This document shows, one piece after another, positions 28,837 through 37,477 of a stretch of DNA of 64,000 nt. The notes under the pieces are model-generated. The model was not told the DNA's origin. It saw nothing but the letters and a program-made list of their open reading frames with translations, and did no database searches. Every line of letters starts with the position of its first letter. The stretch's first letter is position 1. The stretch is from the NCBI RefSeq assembly GCF_900167915.1, contig NZ_FUYM01000001.1, positions 124,001 to 188,000 on the forward strand, written 5' to 3'. This DNA comes from Rhizorhabdus histidinilytica (lineage in GTDB: Bacteria > Pseudomonadota > Alphaproteobacteria > Sphingomonadales > Sphingomonadaceae). Position numbers and translations under genes: made by a program.

Positions 28837-29715
28837 ATGCTCTACCAGGTCCGCCACCGAACCCTGTTCCGCTACGCCTATCCGGTCGCCTTCGCGCGCT
28901 GCAACCTGCGCCTCCGGCCGGTCGACTGGGCGGGGCAGCGGCTGGAGAAGTTCCGGCTCCATCTGTCGCCGGGCGCGCGTGTCACCGGTACGGGGCCGAC
29001 CGGCTATCTCGGCCACGTCACCCGCATGGTGGTGGAGAAGCCGGCGCGCGAGCTGGAGATCGAGAGCCGTTTCCGCATCCGGGTGGATCGGCCGGTACCA
29101 ATGCCGCTGCCCGGCGACCCGACCGTGGCCGAGGTCGCCGCCGCGGCGCGTGCGACGCTCGACATCGGCGCGGAGAGCCCGGCCAACTTCATCTATCCCT
29201 CGCCGACGATCCCGCTGAGCGCGGCGATCACCGCCTGGTCGTCCGAGCTGCTCGACCCCGATCGCGGCATCGTAGAGGCGGGGCTGGCGCTCGCCACCCG
29301 CATCCATGACCGCTTCATCTATGACGGCAGCGCCACGACGGTCGACACCAGCCCGGCCGAGGCGTTCGAGAAGCGGCACGGGGTCTGCCAGGACTTCGCG
29401 CAGATCATGATCGCGGGCCTGCGCGGCGTGGGCGTGCCGGCGGCCTATGTCTCGGGCTATCTGCGCACCATCCCGCCACCCGGCCAGCCGCGCCTGGTCG
29501 GCGCCGACGCGACCCATGCCTGGGTGGTGATCTGGTGCGGGGCGGAACGCGGCTGGCTGGGCTTCGACCCGACCAACGCCTGCCTGGTGGGCAGCGACCA
29601 TATCGTCACCGCCATGGGCCGCGATTATGCCGACGTCGCGCCGATCGACGGGGTGTTCACCGGCCAGGAAGGGCAGAAGATCGACGTCGCGGTCGACGTG
29701 GAGCCGGTGGGGTAA
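28837..29715 (+). CDS. Transglutaminase family protein
   Basis: A 292-residue transglutaminase-like cysteine protease or amidase. The N-terminal bacterial transglutaminase domain (MLYQVRHRTLFRYAYPVAFA) is followed by the catalytic core: Cys in RHGVCQDFAQIMIAGLRGVG, His in ADATHAWVVIWCG, Asp in WLGFDPTNACLVGSDH. It ends the three-gene operon, 11 bp after the ATP-grasp/alpha-E gene. Members probably hydrolyse or form isopeptide bonds; the substrate is unknown. It is a paralogue of the N-terminal domain of the first gene in the operon. Confidence 0.93.
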   Translation: MLYQVRHRTLFRYAYPVAFARCNLRLRPVDWAGQRLEKFRLHLSPGARVTGTGPTGYLGHVTRMVVEKPARELEIESRFRIRVDRPVPMPLPGDPTVAEVAAAARATLDIGAESPANFIYPSPTIPLSAAITAWSSELLDPDRGIVEAGLALATRIHDRFIYDGSATTVDTSPAEAFEKRHGVCQDFAQIMIAGLRGVGVPAAYVSGYLRTIPPPGQPRLVGADATHAWVVIWCGAERGWLGFDPTNACLVGSDHIVTAMGRDYADVAPIDGVFTGQEGQKIDVAVDVEPVG

Positions 29716-29720
29716 ATCTT

Positions 29721-29809
29721 CCGTTCGTCCCGAGCGAAGTCGAGGGACGTTCGCACTCGGCCACGATCCTGCTTCGCACGATCGTCTCGACTTCGCTCGA
29801 CACGAACGG
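29721..29809. repeat. Large imperfect inverted repeat (CCGTTCGT...ACGAACGG)
   Basis: The left arm (29721-29749) and right arm (29783-29809) both contain GAGCGAAGTCGAG or its complement and are bounded by CCGTTCGT and ACGAACGG. The 33-base loop holds GCTTCGCACGATC. It sits directly after the transglutaminase operon stop and before the converging small membrane gene, so it can serve as a bidirectional terminator. This family of repeats is common in sphingomonad genomes. Confidence 0.82.
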
Positions 29810-29832
29810 GATGGAGGAACCTGGCAGACCGT

Positions 29833-30054
29833 TCAGCGCCAGCCGCGCTGGGAACCGGATGGAGCCTGCCGCCAGTCGGGTCGCCGCGCGCGCTCGCGCT
29901 GCTTCTGGGCCATGGATTTCATGTTGCGGAAGCCGCGCGCGCGGCGGCGGCGCTGTCGCTGGTGCCAGCGCAGGCCGAGGTTGAGCAGCAGCGAGCCGAG
30001 CACGATCGCGCCGAAAACGGCGATCGCGCCCCATTGTATCGCCTGTTCCTCCAC
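29833..30054 (-). CDS. Small membrane protein, hypothetical
   Basis: A 73-residue protein. It starts MEEQAIQWGAIAVFGAIVLG with one TM helix (about residues 8-27), followed by a strongly basic tail (RWHQRQRRRRARGFRNMKSM, then RRPDWRQAPSG). AGGAAGGATCGG lies upstream of the ATG. I do not recognise a named family. Coding is supported by the membrane topology, the start signal and its placement between a terminator-like repeat and a divergent porin gene. Confidence 0.6.
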   Translation of the reverse strand: MEEQAIQWGAIAVFGAIVLGSLLLNLGLRWHQRQRRRRARGFRNMKSMAQKQRERARRPDWRQAPSGSQRGWR

Positions 30055-30167
30055 GGCCCGATCCTTCCTGTCCGTCGCTTCTTCTACCAGCGTCCGGGTT
30101 GAACCGATGTTAACAAGTGCAACGCTGCCACTGGCGCCGGGCGCGACTTTTCTCTAGCGCCGCGATT

Positions 30168-31511
30168 ATGATGACACCGCCCCGGATCGCCCTGTTCCTC
30201 TCCGTCCCCGCATTGGCCGCGGCCGCGCCTGCGCTGGCGGCCGATGGGCTGGCGATCGGCGGCGAGGTGCGCGCGCGCTACGAGGCGATCGACGGGCAGG
30301 CGCGGGCGGGATTCGACAGCCGGGACACGCTGTTCACCCTGCGCACCCGCATCCACGCCGAATATCGTACCGGCGCGGTGCGCTTCGGCGCGGAGCTGTT
30401 CGACAGCCGTGCCTATGGCGCCGATCGGGGGACGCCGCTGTCGACCGGTGAGGTCAACACGCTGGAGCCGGTCCAGGCCTATGTCGCGGGGGACATCGAC
30501 GGAGCGCTGGGGGCGGGAAGCCGGCTGTCGCTGACGGCGGGACGCATGACGCTGAACCTCGGGTCGCGCCGGATCGTCGCCGCCGACGATTATCGCAACA
30601 CCACCAACAGCTATACGGGGCTGCGCGCCGACCTGACCGCGCGCGGCGGCGTCAACGCGACATTCATCTATACATTACCGCAGATGCGGCGGCCCGACGA
30701 TGCGGAGGCCCTGCGCGACAACCGGCCGAAGCTCGATCGCGAGAGCTTCGACGCGGTACTGTGGGGCGGCCTGGTCAGCCGCGACGACATGATCGGCCGC
30801 GCGATGCTCGAGCTCAGCTTCTTCCATTTCGGTGAACGGGACTCCCCGCGCCTCGCGACGCGGGACCGGTCGCTCGATACCTTCGGCGGGCGGATCATCG
30901 CCGAGCCGGCGGCGGGACGCCTCGACTATGAAGTCGAGGTCCTCGCGCAGCGCGGCTCGATCAGCCGTTCGCTCGCCGCCGGCGCCGGCCGGCAGTCGGT
31001 GCGCGCCAGCTTCGTCCATGCCGACATCGGCTACAGCTTCCGCACCGCCTGGAAGCCGCGGCTGTCGATCGAGTTCGATCGGGCGAGCGGGGATCGGGCG
31101 GGCGGCCGCTATGGCCGCTTCGATACGCTGTTCGGCATGCGGCGCGCCGACCTGGCGCCTTCGGGGATCTACGGTGCCGTCGCGCGTGCCAACATCGTGA
31201 CGCCGGGCATCCGTATCGAAGCCACGCCAAGCGGCCGGCTCGACGGTTTCATCGCCTATCGGCCGATGTGGCTCGCGGCCGACGAGGATGCTTTCTCCAC
31301 CAGCGGCGTGCGCGATGCGACGGGCCGGTCGGGCGACTTCGCCGGCCATCAGATCGAAGGGCGACTGCGCTACTGGCTGGTGCCGAAAAGGCTGCGCTTC
31401 GAATTCGACGGGGTGCTGCTCGCCAAGGGGCGCTTCCTGCGGGATGCCCCCAATGCGACGCGCAAGCGCTGGACTCGCTATGGATCGTTCAACCTGACCG
31501 CCAGCTTCTGA
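30168..31511 (+). CDS. Alginate-export (AlgE-like) family outer-membrane protein
   Basis: A 447-residue outer-membrane beta-barrel with a signal peptide ending near AAPALAA. The domain shows LAIGGEVRARYEAIDGQ, TLFTLRTRIHAEYRTGAVRF, TAGRMTLNLGSRRIVAADDY, GRYGRFDTLFGMRRADLAPS and a final strand RYGSFNLTASF with the C-terminal Phe. These blocks match the alginate_exp family (AlgE-like porins). It would allow diffusion of anionic sugars or other small solutes. No alginate biosynthesis genes are nearby. The start is the ATG at 30168 (a second ATG follows at 30171); longer extensions to 30117 break the signal peptide. Confidence 0.88.
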   Translation: MMTPPRIALFLSVPALAAAAPALAADGLAIGGEVRARYEAIDGQARAGFDSRDTLFTLRTRIHAEYRTGAVRFGAELFDSRAYGADRGTPLSTGEVNTLEPVQAYVAGDIDGALGAGSRLSLTAGRMTLNLGSRRIVAADDYRNTTNSYTGLRADLTARGGVNATFIYTLPQMRRPDDAEALRDNRPKLDRESFDAVLWGGLVSRDDMIGRAMLELSFFHFGERDSPRLATRDRSLDTFGGRIIAEPAAGRLDYEVEVLAQRGSISRSLAAGAGRQSVRASFVHADIGYSFRTAWKPRLSIEFDRASGDRAGGRYGRFDTLFGMRRADLAPSGIYGAVARANIVTPGIRIEATPSGRLDGFIAYRPMWLAADEDAFSTSGVRDATGRSGDFAGHQIEGRLRYWLVPKRLRFEFDGVLLAKGRFLRDAPNATRKRWTRYGSFNLTASF

Positions 31512-31622
31512 TTTCTTTTTGTTTCCCGCCTTGTTCCGGCGGCGGAGCATCCTATCTCGATGGTGCGGGCCGGGCCCCTCTGGCGCTTCTTCGGAAGCGT
31601 GATGTCGGACCGCATCGGGTAA

Positions 31623-31656
31623 GCCGGTGCAGGTTCGATCATCCTACCTCACCGGC
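31623..31656. other. Hairpin GCCGGTG...CACCGGC before the DUF465 gene
   Basis: GCCGGTG-C-AGGT and ACCT-CACCGGC form an 11-bp stem with a one-base bulge around an 11-base loop, 39 bp before the DUF465 start. It has no T-tract, so it is a weak terminator for the porin gene or a 5'-UTR structure for the next gene. Confidence 0.4.
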
Positions 31657-31694
31657 ATATCCGATCGATGCAACCATCGAAGGGAATGCCTGAC

Positions 31695-31865
31695 ATGACT
31701 GCCATGATGTACCGCCTGTCCGTGATCCACCACAAGCTGGACACCGAGATACGCCGCGAGCTGAAGCGCCGCTTTCCGGACAGCATCCGCCTGCTGAGGC
31801 TCAAGAAGCTTCGGCTGATGGTCAAGGACCGGCTGGCGGGCAATATGCGCGGGGCGTTCGCCTGA
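31695..31865 (+). CDS. DUF465 (YdcH-like) family protein
   Basis: A 56-residue helical protein: MTAMMYRLSVIHHKLDTEIR, then RELKRRFPDSIRLLRLKKLR, then LMVKDRLAGNM. The pattern HHKLDxEI...LKKLRLxxKDRL is characteristic of DUF465, a coiled-coil hairpin family of unknown function. AGGGA lies 10 bases before the ATG at 31695. In-frame ATGs at 31668 and 31686 would add residues not seen in the family. It is monocistronic. Confidence 0.85.
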   Translation: MTAMMYRLSVIHHKLDTEIRRELKRRFPDSIRLLRLKKLRLMVKDRLAGNMRGAFA

Positions 31866-31881
31866 TCGATCGGCCGGCGCG

Positions 31882-33387
31882 TCAGCCGAACAGGATCGCG
31901 CCGGCGATCAGGGCGAGGCCCAAGAACAACGCGATCGCGATCCGGCCGCCCGCCGCCGCGAGCGCCGCTGACGGATCGGCCGGCCGCGCCGGTTCGGGCT
32001 CGTTGCCCAGCCGGCGCATCGCTCCGCGCAGCAGCCGCGGCGCGTCTTCCCCGGCGCGGCCGAACTCCCACAGCAATTCGCGCAAGGTCCGGGTCCAGCG
32101 ATCGGGATCGAGCCGGGCGAGCGCGATCCGGCTGCCGGCGCGCGCGATCGCAGCCGATAGGTCATAATCGGGTGCGATCGCCGACAGGACGCCGTCGATC
32201 GTCACCAGCGCCTTGAAGATCAGCACCAGGTCGGGGGGCAGCACCAGCCGCTCCTCCCGCATCAGTGCGAAGAAATCGGCGATCATCGTCTTCAGCACGA
32301 TGCGCGTGCCGCCATGGCGTTCGACCAGCCGATCGGCGGCGCGGCGGAAGGCGGCAGCCGGAATGTCGTCCACGACCGACCAACGCCGCAGGATAGCAGC
32401 GAGGCTCGCGGCGTCCGCGCCGGCGATCGCGCGGACGAAGTCGATGAATTCCTCCCGTCGGAGAGGGGAAACATGACCGATCATCCCCAGGTCGAGCAGG
32501 GCAATGCGGTTGCCGGGCAGGCAGAGGAGGTTGCCGGGATGCGGATCGGCGTGGAAGCGCCCGTTCACCAGGATCATGTCGAGGACCATGTCCGCGCCGA
32601 GATCGGCGATCGCGGCGGGATCGATCCCCTGCGCGATCAGGCTCGCCGCGTCGCGGGGCGGTACGCCGGCGACGAAATCCATCACCAGCAGGGTTTCCGA
32701 TGTGAGCTCCCAATGGATATCGGGGATCACCACGTCGGGATGGCTGGCAAAATCCTCGCGCAGGCGATCGGCGTTCCGGCCTTCATGGGTGAAGTCCAGT
32801 TCCTCGAGCACCGCTTCGGCAAGGCGGCGGACCAGTGCGGCCGGAGCCCAGCGTCGCGCCTCCGGACTCGCACCCTCGATCATCCCGGCGAAATGGGTGA
32901 GCAGGCGCAAGTCGGCCTCCATCCGCGCGCGGATGTCGGGCCGGCGGATCTTGACCGCCACCGCCCGGCCGTCGCGCAAGGTGGCGCGATGGACCTGCGC
33001 GATCGAGGCGGCGGCGAGCGGTGCGGTGTCGAAGCTGGCAAAGGCCGTCTCGGGCGGCTCGCCAAGCGCCGTTTCGACGGCGGGGCGGAGCCGGTCGAAG
33101 GGAAGGGTCGGCGCCCGGCTGTGAAGCTGCTCGAACTCGGCGATCCAGGCCGGCGGCAACAGGTCGCCGCGCGTCGCGAGGATCTGGCCGAGCTTGACGA
33201 ACGTCGGCCCCAGTTCCTCCATCGCGCGGCGGGCACGGCGGGGAAGATCATCGCCATCGGTTCCGCCGTCGCCCAGCGACAGGCCCATCCGTCTCAGCAG
33301 CAGCTGCAGCCCAAAGCGCGAAACGACCCCCACGATCTCGGCAAGCCGCCCCCGGTCGCGGGCGGCGACCCTTATCATGCCGAGCAT
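31882..33387 (-). CDS. ABC1/UbiB family atypical protein kinase
   Basis: A 501-residue ADCK/UbiB-type protein. It shows the KxGQ motif in FVKLGQILATRGDLLPP, the Ala-rich loop and Lys in AAASIAQVHRATLRDGRAVAVK, EELDFTHEGRNADRL, the catalytic region VNGRFHADPHPGNLLC and the metal Asp in ALLDLGMIGHVS. It ends in one TM helix (IAIALFLGLALIAGAILFG). The family supports ubiquinone biosynthesis; this C-terminally anchored type has no specific proof. The start is ATG 33387 or 33378; the latter overlaps the upstream peptidase stop as ATGA. It is cotranscribed with the zinc peptidase gene. Confidence 0.92.
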   Translation of the reverse strand: MLGMIRVAARDRGRLAEIVGVVSRFGLQLLLRRMGLSLGDGGTDGDDLPRRARRAMEELGPTFVKLGQILATRGDLLPPAWIAEFEQLHSRAPTLPFDRLRPAVETALGEPPETAFASFDTAPLAAASIAQVHRATLRDGRAVAVKIRRPDIRARMEADLRLLTHFAGMIEGASPEARRWAPAALVRRLAEAVLEELDFTHEGRNADRLREDFASHPDVVIPDIHWELTSETLLVMDFVAGVPPRDAASLIAQGIDPAAIADLGADMVLDMILVNGRFHADPHPGNLLCLPGNRIALLDLGMIGHVSPLRREEFIDFVRAIAGADAASLAAILRRWSVVDDIPAAAFRRAADRLVERHGGTRIVLKTMIADFFALMREERLVLPPDLVLIFKALVTIDGVLSAIAPDYDLSAAIARAGSRIALARLDPDRWTRTLRELLWEFGRAGEDAPRLLRGAMRRLGNEPEPARPADPSAALAAAGGRIAIALFLGLALIAGAILFG

Positions 33388-34493
33388 GCATGCTCCGGCA
33401 CGGCGCCCGCTTCCGCCCGTCCCGCTGCCTTGGCGACGAGGCGGTTCACATAGTCGATCTTGGCGGTGATCGCAGGCGACAGACGAAAGGGATAGAGATC
33501 CGGCTGCCCCATGCTGCGGTTGACCGTGTTCAGCGCGAAACTCCACGGCACCATCTGCGCGGCGAGCCGTTCGGTCGGCGCCGTGTAGGGGTCGAAGCCG
33601 ACCGCCGCGCCGGGGTGGCCTTCGGGGCCCGGGAAAGGCGCCATCCGCATGTCGAAGCCGCCGATCGTCGCCAGCGTGTCGACCATGTGGAGATAATGGG
33701 CGAAGGTCTCTGCGAAATCCTCCCATGGGTGGGCGGTCGCGTAGAAGCTGACATAGTCGTCGGTCCAGACCTTGTCGCCTCCAGCGCCGTAATGCGCCTG
33801 CAGTGCCTGGGCATAGTCCACCGTCTCGTCGCCGAAGAGATCGCGGAACGCTGCCAGTTCGGCCGGATCGGTCGCGACGAGCCGCGCCCAGTAATGATGG
33901 CCGACCTCATGCCGGAAATGGCCCAGCAGGGTGCGGTAGGGCTCCCCCATCGCGCGGCGCATCCGCTCGCGCTCGGCATCGTCGGCTTCGATCAGGTTGA
34001 GCGTCACCACGCCGCCGTCATGGCCGGTGGTGACCTGGGCGTTGCCTTGTTCCTCGGCTGAGGGATCATATAAGAAATCAAAGGCAAGCCCTTGGATCTT
34101 ATCGCGTTCCTCTGCCTTGGTTTCCAGCGGCAGGCCTAGCCTGATCAGCGTATGGAACATCCGCCGCTTGGCCGCCTCGATCTTCGCCCAGCGTGGCGGC
34201 ACCGATGGCACCGACAAGTCGGGGATCGTCCGGTTATGGCGACAGGCGCGGCAATAGGGCGTGTTCTCGCCCGTGCCCACGAGCCAGTTGCACACGCCGT
34301 GCGCGTCGTTGTTCGCGCAGACCACGACATCGTGCGGCTGCCCGTCGATGTCGCGCCAGGTGGTGGCGCCGTCGCCGAGGAAGAGAAACCCGTCCGACGC
34401 CGGATCATAGCCCAGGGTGAAGGCGCAGGCGGGGCAGATGCGCGCCTCGAAATGCAACAGGCGCTTGCAGTTGGGGCAGGGATAGGGCGCCAT
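33375..34493 (-). CDS. Putative zinc-binding metallopeptidase with zinc-ribbon N-terminus
   Basis: A 372-residue cytosolic protein. The N-terminal zinc ribbons read YPCPNCKRLLHFEARICPAC, then a second Cys set CANNDAHGVCNW...YCRAC. The metallopeptidase part has the HExxH motif in LLGHFRHEVGHHYW and a downstream Glu-rich helix (WEDFAETFAHYLHMVDTL) that probably supplies the third zinc ligand. This is the putative zinc-binding metallopeptidase family (Peptidase_Mx). Its substrate is unknown. It is the first gene of a two-gene operon with the UbiB-type kinase and is divergent from the DnaJ-like gene. Confidence 0.9.
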   Translation of the reverse strand: MAPYPCPNCKRLLHFEARICPACAFTLGYDPASDGFLFLGDGATTWRDIDGQPHDVVVCANNDAHGVCNWLVGTGENTPYCRACRHNRTIPDLSVPSVPPRWAKIEAAKRRMFHTLIRLGLPLETKAEERDKIQGLAFDFLYDPSAEEQGNAQVTTGHDGGVVTLNLIEADDAERERMRRAMGEPYRTLLGHFRHEVGHHYWARLVATDPAELAAFRDLFGDETVDYAQALQAHYGAGGDKVWTDDYVSFYATAHPWEDFAETFAHYLHMVDTLATIGGFDMRMAPFPGPEGHPGAAVGFDPYTAPTERLAAQMVPWSFALNTVNRSMGQPDLYPFRLSPAITAKIDYVNRLVAKAAGRAEAGAVPEHACSA

Positions 34494-34580
34494 GGCGGCA
34501 ACTCGCTTGTAGTTCGTCGATTTAGGTCCCAGAACGCGGGTCGGCTCCGGCGGGTTGCCGCTGAAGCCGCCAAATTTTCA

Positions 34581-34630
34581 CTTGCGGAACGGCAAGCCGA
34601 TACACATCTCCCATGTTGCATTTTTGCAAC
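34581..34630 (+). promoter_or_regulatory. Candidate heat-shock type promoter and hairpin before the DnaJ-like gene
   Basis: CTTGCGG (34581-34587), a 15-base spacer and CACATCT (34603-34609) resemble a sigma-32 promoter of consensus CTTG...CCCATNT. Just downstream GTTGCATTTTTGCAAC (34615-34630) is a perfect 6-bp hairpin with a TTTT loop, ending 15 bases before the start codon. The promoter call is weak; the hairpin is seen directly. Confidence 0.35.
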
Positions 34631-34645
34631 AGGTGCGACGGCAGG

Positions 34646-35632
34646 ATGACGACGACGACGATGGCGGATCTCTATTCGAAGCTGGGTGTGAAGCGTGGGG
34701 CGGACGAGGCCGAGATCAAGAAGGCCTATCGCAAGCTCGCCAAGGAGCTGCACCCCGACCGCAACCAGGACAATCCGAAGGCCGCCGAGCGCTTCGCCGA
34801 GGTGACGGCCGCCTATGACCTGCTATCCGATCGAGACAAGCGCGCTCAATATGATCGCGGGGAGATCGACGAGCAGGGCAATCCGCGCGGACCCTTCGGT
34901 TTCGGCGGACGCGGCGGCGGCGGCGGGGGCGGGGGCGGCTTCCATCCCGGCGCGGGCCCCGGCGGCGCAAGCTTCGAGTTCGGCGACGCTTCCGACTTCG
35001 GCGACATCTTCGAGGGTATTTTCGGTCGCTCGCGAGGCGGCGGCGGTCCCGGCGCGGGCCGGCGCGGCTTCGGCGGTTTCGGGACCCAGGGCGGCAGCCG
35101 CCCCATGAAGGGCGCGGACGTCTCCTATCGACTGGCCGTGCCGTTCGAGGAGGCCGCGGCGCTGAAACCGCAGCGTATCACCCTGGCGAACGGCAAGACG
35201 ATCGACGTCAAGCTGCCCAACGGGGTCGAATCGGGGACGCAGATGCGGCTGGCCGGGCAGGGCGAGGAAGGCCCCGGCGGCAAGGGTGACGCGATCATCA
35301 CCGTAGATGTCCGTCCGCACCGCTTCTTCCGCCGCGACGAGGACGACGTCCGGCTCGACCTTCCGGTCGCGATCGACGAGGCTGTGATGGGCGCCAAGGT
35401 GAAGGTGCCGACCGTCGACGGCGCGGTGATGCTGGCGATCCCCAAGGGCACCAGCTCGGGCAAGACGCTACGGCTCAAGGGCAAGGGTTTCCATCGCAAG
35501 GACGGGTCGCGCGGCGACCAGCTCGTCACCGTGATGATCGACATCCCGGCCGGCGATGCCGATCTCGAGGCGTTCATCGAGACATGGCCGGGCAAGGGGC
35601 AGCGCAACCCGCGCGCCAATCTGGGCGTTTGA
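34646..35632 (+). CDS. DnaJ C-terminal domain protein (CbpA-like co-chaperone)
   Basis: A 328-residue type II J-protein. The J domain ([20 protein letters not shown], then [18 protein letters not shown]) contains the HPD triad that stimulates DnaK. It is followed by a long Gly/Phe-rich linker (about residues 75-160, with a run of about nine glycines) and the C-terminal substrate-binding beta domains ([56 protein letters not shown]). The DnaJ zinc finger is absent, as in CbpA. Starts at 34646 ([10 protein letters not shown]) and 34661 are both possible. It is divergent from the zinc peptidase gene. Confidence 0.94.
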   Translation: MTTTTMADLYSKLGVKRGADEAEIKKAYRKLAKELHPDRNQDNPKAAERFAEVTAAYDLLSDRDKRAQYDRGEIDEQGNPRGPFGFGGRGGGGGGGGGFHPGAGPGGASFEFGDASDFGDIFEGIFGRSRGGGGPGAGRRGFGGFGTQGGSRPMKGADVSYRLAVPFEEAAALKPQRITLANGKTIDVKLPNGVESGTQMRLAGQGEEGPGGKGDAIITVDVRPHRFFRRDEDDVRLDLPVAIDEAVMGAKVKVPTVDGAVMLAIPKGTSSGKTLRLKGKGFHRKDGSRGDQLVTVMIDIPAGDADLEAFIETWPGKGQRNPRANLGV

Positions 35633-35670
35633 TCGGACGGGCATTGGCGAGGCGATAGGAGCGGCGCGCT

Positions 35671-36597
35671 TTGGTGAAGGACGAATCCCCCGAAGCCCGC
35701 CGTCGCCGGCCGTTCGAGAAGCACCTGAACGAGATGCGCCCCGGCGGGCGCATCTACACCATCCTCCGCCGCGCGGCGCTCGGCGTCTATGCCGACGGCT
35801 TCATCCATGCCGGCAACATCGCCTATCTGGCGCTGCTGACGATGTTTCCTTTCTTCATCGTCATGGCGGCGCTGGCGCAGCTGTTCGGCCGGACGCCTGA
35901 TGTCCAGCACGCGGTCTACGGCTTCCTCGCGACGGTGCCGCCCTCGGTGCGCCAGCTCGTCGCCCAGCCGATCAGCGACGTGCTGGCGGCGAACAACAAG
36001 GGCGCGCTGCTGTGGCTTGGCGCGCTGGTCGGGCTGTGGACGGTCGGCAGCTTCATCGAGACGATCCGCGACATCCTCTACCGCGCCTATGGCACGCGGC
36101 CGAGCAAGGGCTTCTGGCATTATCGCGTCGGCTCGATCCTGATCATCGTCGTGTCGGTCATCCTCGTCATGGCGGCGTTCAGCGCCCAGGTCGTGCTGAC
36201 CGGCGTCGAGCAGATCATCTGGCGGCTGCTACCCTTCGCGGACAACGTCCAACCGCTGATCAACCTCTCGCGCATCGGCCCGCTGCTGATGCTGGCCGGC
36301 GCGCTCTATGCGCTGTTCGTGGCGCTGACCCCGCTCAAATATCGGATATCCGACTGCCCGAAATGGCCCGGCGCACTTTTCACCGCGGGCTGGTGGATGG
36401 CGGTGACCATGCTGCTGCCGATCGTGGTCGGCGCGTTCGGCGGCTATGGCCGCACCTATGGCAGCCTGGCGGGCGTGATCGTGACACTGCTGTTCTTCTG
36501 GCTGGTGGGGCTGGGGTTGGTTTTCGGGGCGCACCTCAACGCGGCTCTAGCGGAAGGACCGGAAACTTCTGTAAAGGAGGCCGCGCCGAACGAATAA
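35671..36597 (+). CDS. YihY/BrkB family inner-membrane protein
   Basis: A 308-residue polytopic membrane protein of the YihY/virulence-factor-BrkB family. It shows FIHAGNIAYLALLTMFPFFI (TM1), LLWLGALVGLWTVGSFIETI, ILIIVVSVILVMAAFSAQVV, LMLAGALYALFVALTPL and VIVTLLFFWLVGLGLVFGAH with a basic N-terminal tail. The family is not RNase BN, despite old annotations, and its function is unknown. The start is TTG at 35671 or GTG at 35674; AGGAG lies 9-12 bases upstream. fabI follows after 10 bp, so the two are probably cotranscribed. Confidence 0.93.
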   Translation: MVKDESPEARRRRPFEKHLNEMRPGGRIYTILRRAALGVYADGFIHAGNIAYLALLTMFPFFIVMAALAQLFGRTPDVQHAVYGFLATVPPSVRQLVAQPISDVLAANNKGALLWLGALVGLWTVGSFIETIRDILYRAYGTRPSKGFWHYRVGSILIIVVSVILVMAAFSAQVVLTGVEQIIWRLLPFADNVQPLINLSRIGPLLMLAGALYALFVALTPLKYRISDCPKWPGALFTAGWWMAVTMLLPIVVGAFGGYGRTYGSLAGVIVTLLFFWLVGLGLVFGAHLNAALAEGPETSVKEAAPNE

Positions 36598-36607
36598 GGG
36601 AGATGTC

Positions 36608-37411
36608 GTGGCGGGTTTGATGCAGGGGAAGCGCGGGCTGATCATGGGGCTCGCCAATGATCGCTCGCTGGCGTGGGGAATCGCCAAGGCGCTTCACGAG
36701 CAGGGCGCGGAAATGGCGTTCAGCTACCAGGGTGAGGCGCTGGAGCGGCGCGTCCGTCCACTGGCCGAGCAGGTCGGTTCCGATTTCCTGATCGAGTGCG
36801 ACGTGTCGACCGATGCGGGCGTGGACGCGGCCTTCGCGACGCTTGCCGCGCGCTGGCCGACGATCGACTTCCTCGTCCACGCGATCGGCTTTTCGGACAA
36901 GAACGAGCTGCGCGGCAAATATGTCGACACCAGCCTCGACAATTTCCTGTTGACCATGAACATCTCGGCCTACAGCCTGGTCGCGGTCACCAAGCGCGCG
37001 CGGCCGATGATGGCGGCGGGCGGATCGATCCTGACGCTCAGCTATTACGGCGCCGAGAAGGTGGTGCCACATTATAACGTGATGGGCGTCGCCAAGGCCG
37101 CGCTGGAGACCAGCGTCAAATATCTGGCGATGGACCTGGGGCCGGAGAATATCCGCGTCAACGCGATCTCGGCCGGGCCGATCAAGACGCTGGCGGCCAG
37201 CGGGATCGGCGATTTCCGCTACATCCTCAAGTGGAACGAGCTCAACTCGCCGCTCCGCCGCAACGTGACGATCGAGGATGTCGGCGGCGCCGGCCTCTAC
37301 ATGCTGTCCGACCTCGCCTCGGGCGTGACCGGCGAGATCCACCATGTCGATGCCGGCTACAACGTCATCGGCATGAAGGCCGAGGACGCCCCGGACATCG
37401 CGCTGGCGTAG
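36608..37411 (+). CDS. fabI: Enoyl-[acyl-carrier-protein] reductase (NADH) FabI
   Basis: A 267-residue short-chain dehydrogenase of fatty-acid elongation, reducing trans-2-enoyl-ACP. It shows the atypical cofactor motif GKRGLIMGLANDRSLAWGIA, the catalytic Tyr-x6-Lys in SYYGAEKVVPHYNVMGVAKA and the substrate loop AISAGPIKTLAASGI, all diagnostic for FabI. It ends VDAGYNVIGMKAEDAP. The start is the GTG at 36608, with GGGAGA 6 bases upstream. It is followed by the repeat-flanked DUF559 gene and then aroC on the same strand. Confidence 0.97.
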   Translation: MAGLMQGKRGLIMGLANDRSLAWGIAKALHEQGAEMAFSYQGEALERRVRPLAEQVGSDFLIECDVSTDAGVDAAFATLAARWPTIDFLVHAIGFSDKNELRGKYVDTSLDNFLLTMNISAYSLVAVTKRARPMMAAGGSILTLSYYGAEKVVPHYNVMGVAKAALETSVKYLAMDLGPENIRVNAISAGPIKTLAASGIGDFRYILKWNELNSPLRRNVTIEDVGGAGLYMLSDLASGVTGEIHHVDAGYNVIGMKAEDAPDIALA

Positions 37412-37413
37412 AT

Positions 37414-37476
37414 TTCCCTCTCCCGGAAGGGAGAGGGAAGGGGCCCGCGCCGTAGGCGTGGGAAGGGTGAGGGCAC
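37414..37476 (+). repeat. Left ~62-bp inverted repeat flanking the DUF559 gene
   Basis: This block begins TTCCCTCTCCCGGAAGGGAG and ends GGGTGAGGGCAC, immediately after the fabI stop and 1 bp before the DUF559 GTG start. It contains two internal hairpins (CCCTCTCCC/GGGAGAGGG and a GC-rich stem). It matches the reverse complement of 37829-37888 almost base for base, with a few substitutions and two single-base gaps. Confidence 0.9.
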
Positions 37477-37477
37477 G

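Noticed and set aside
30168-31511. Alginate biosynthesis locus suggested by the AlgE-like porin
   Set aside because: No alg biosynthesis genes nearby; the porin stands alone.
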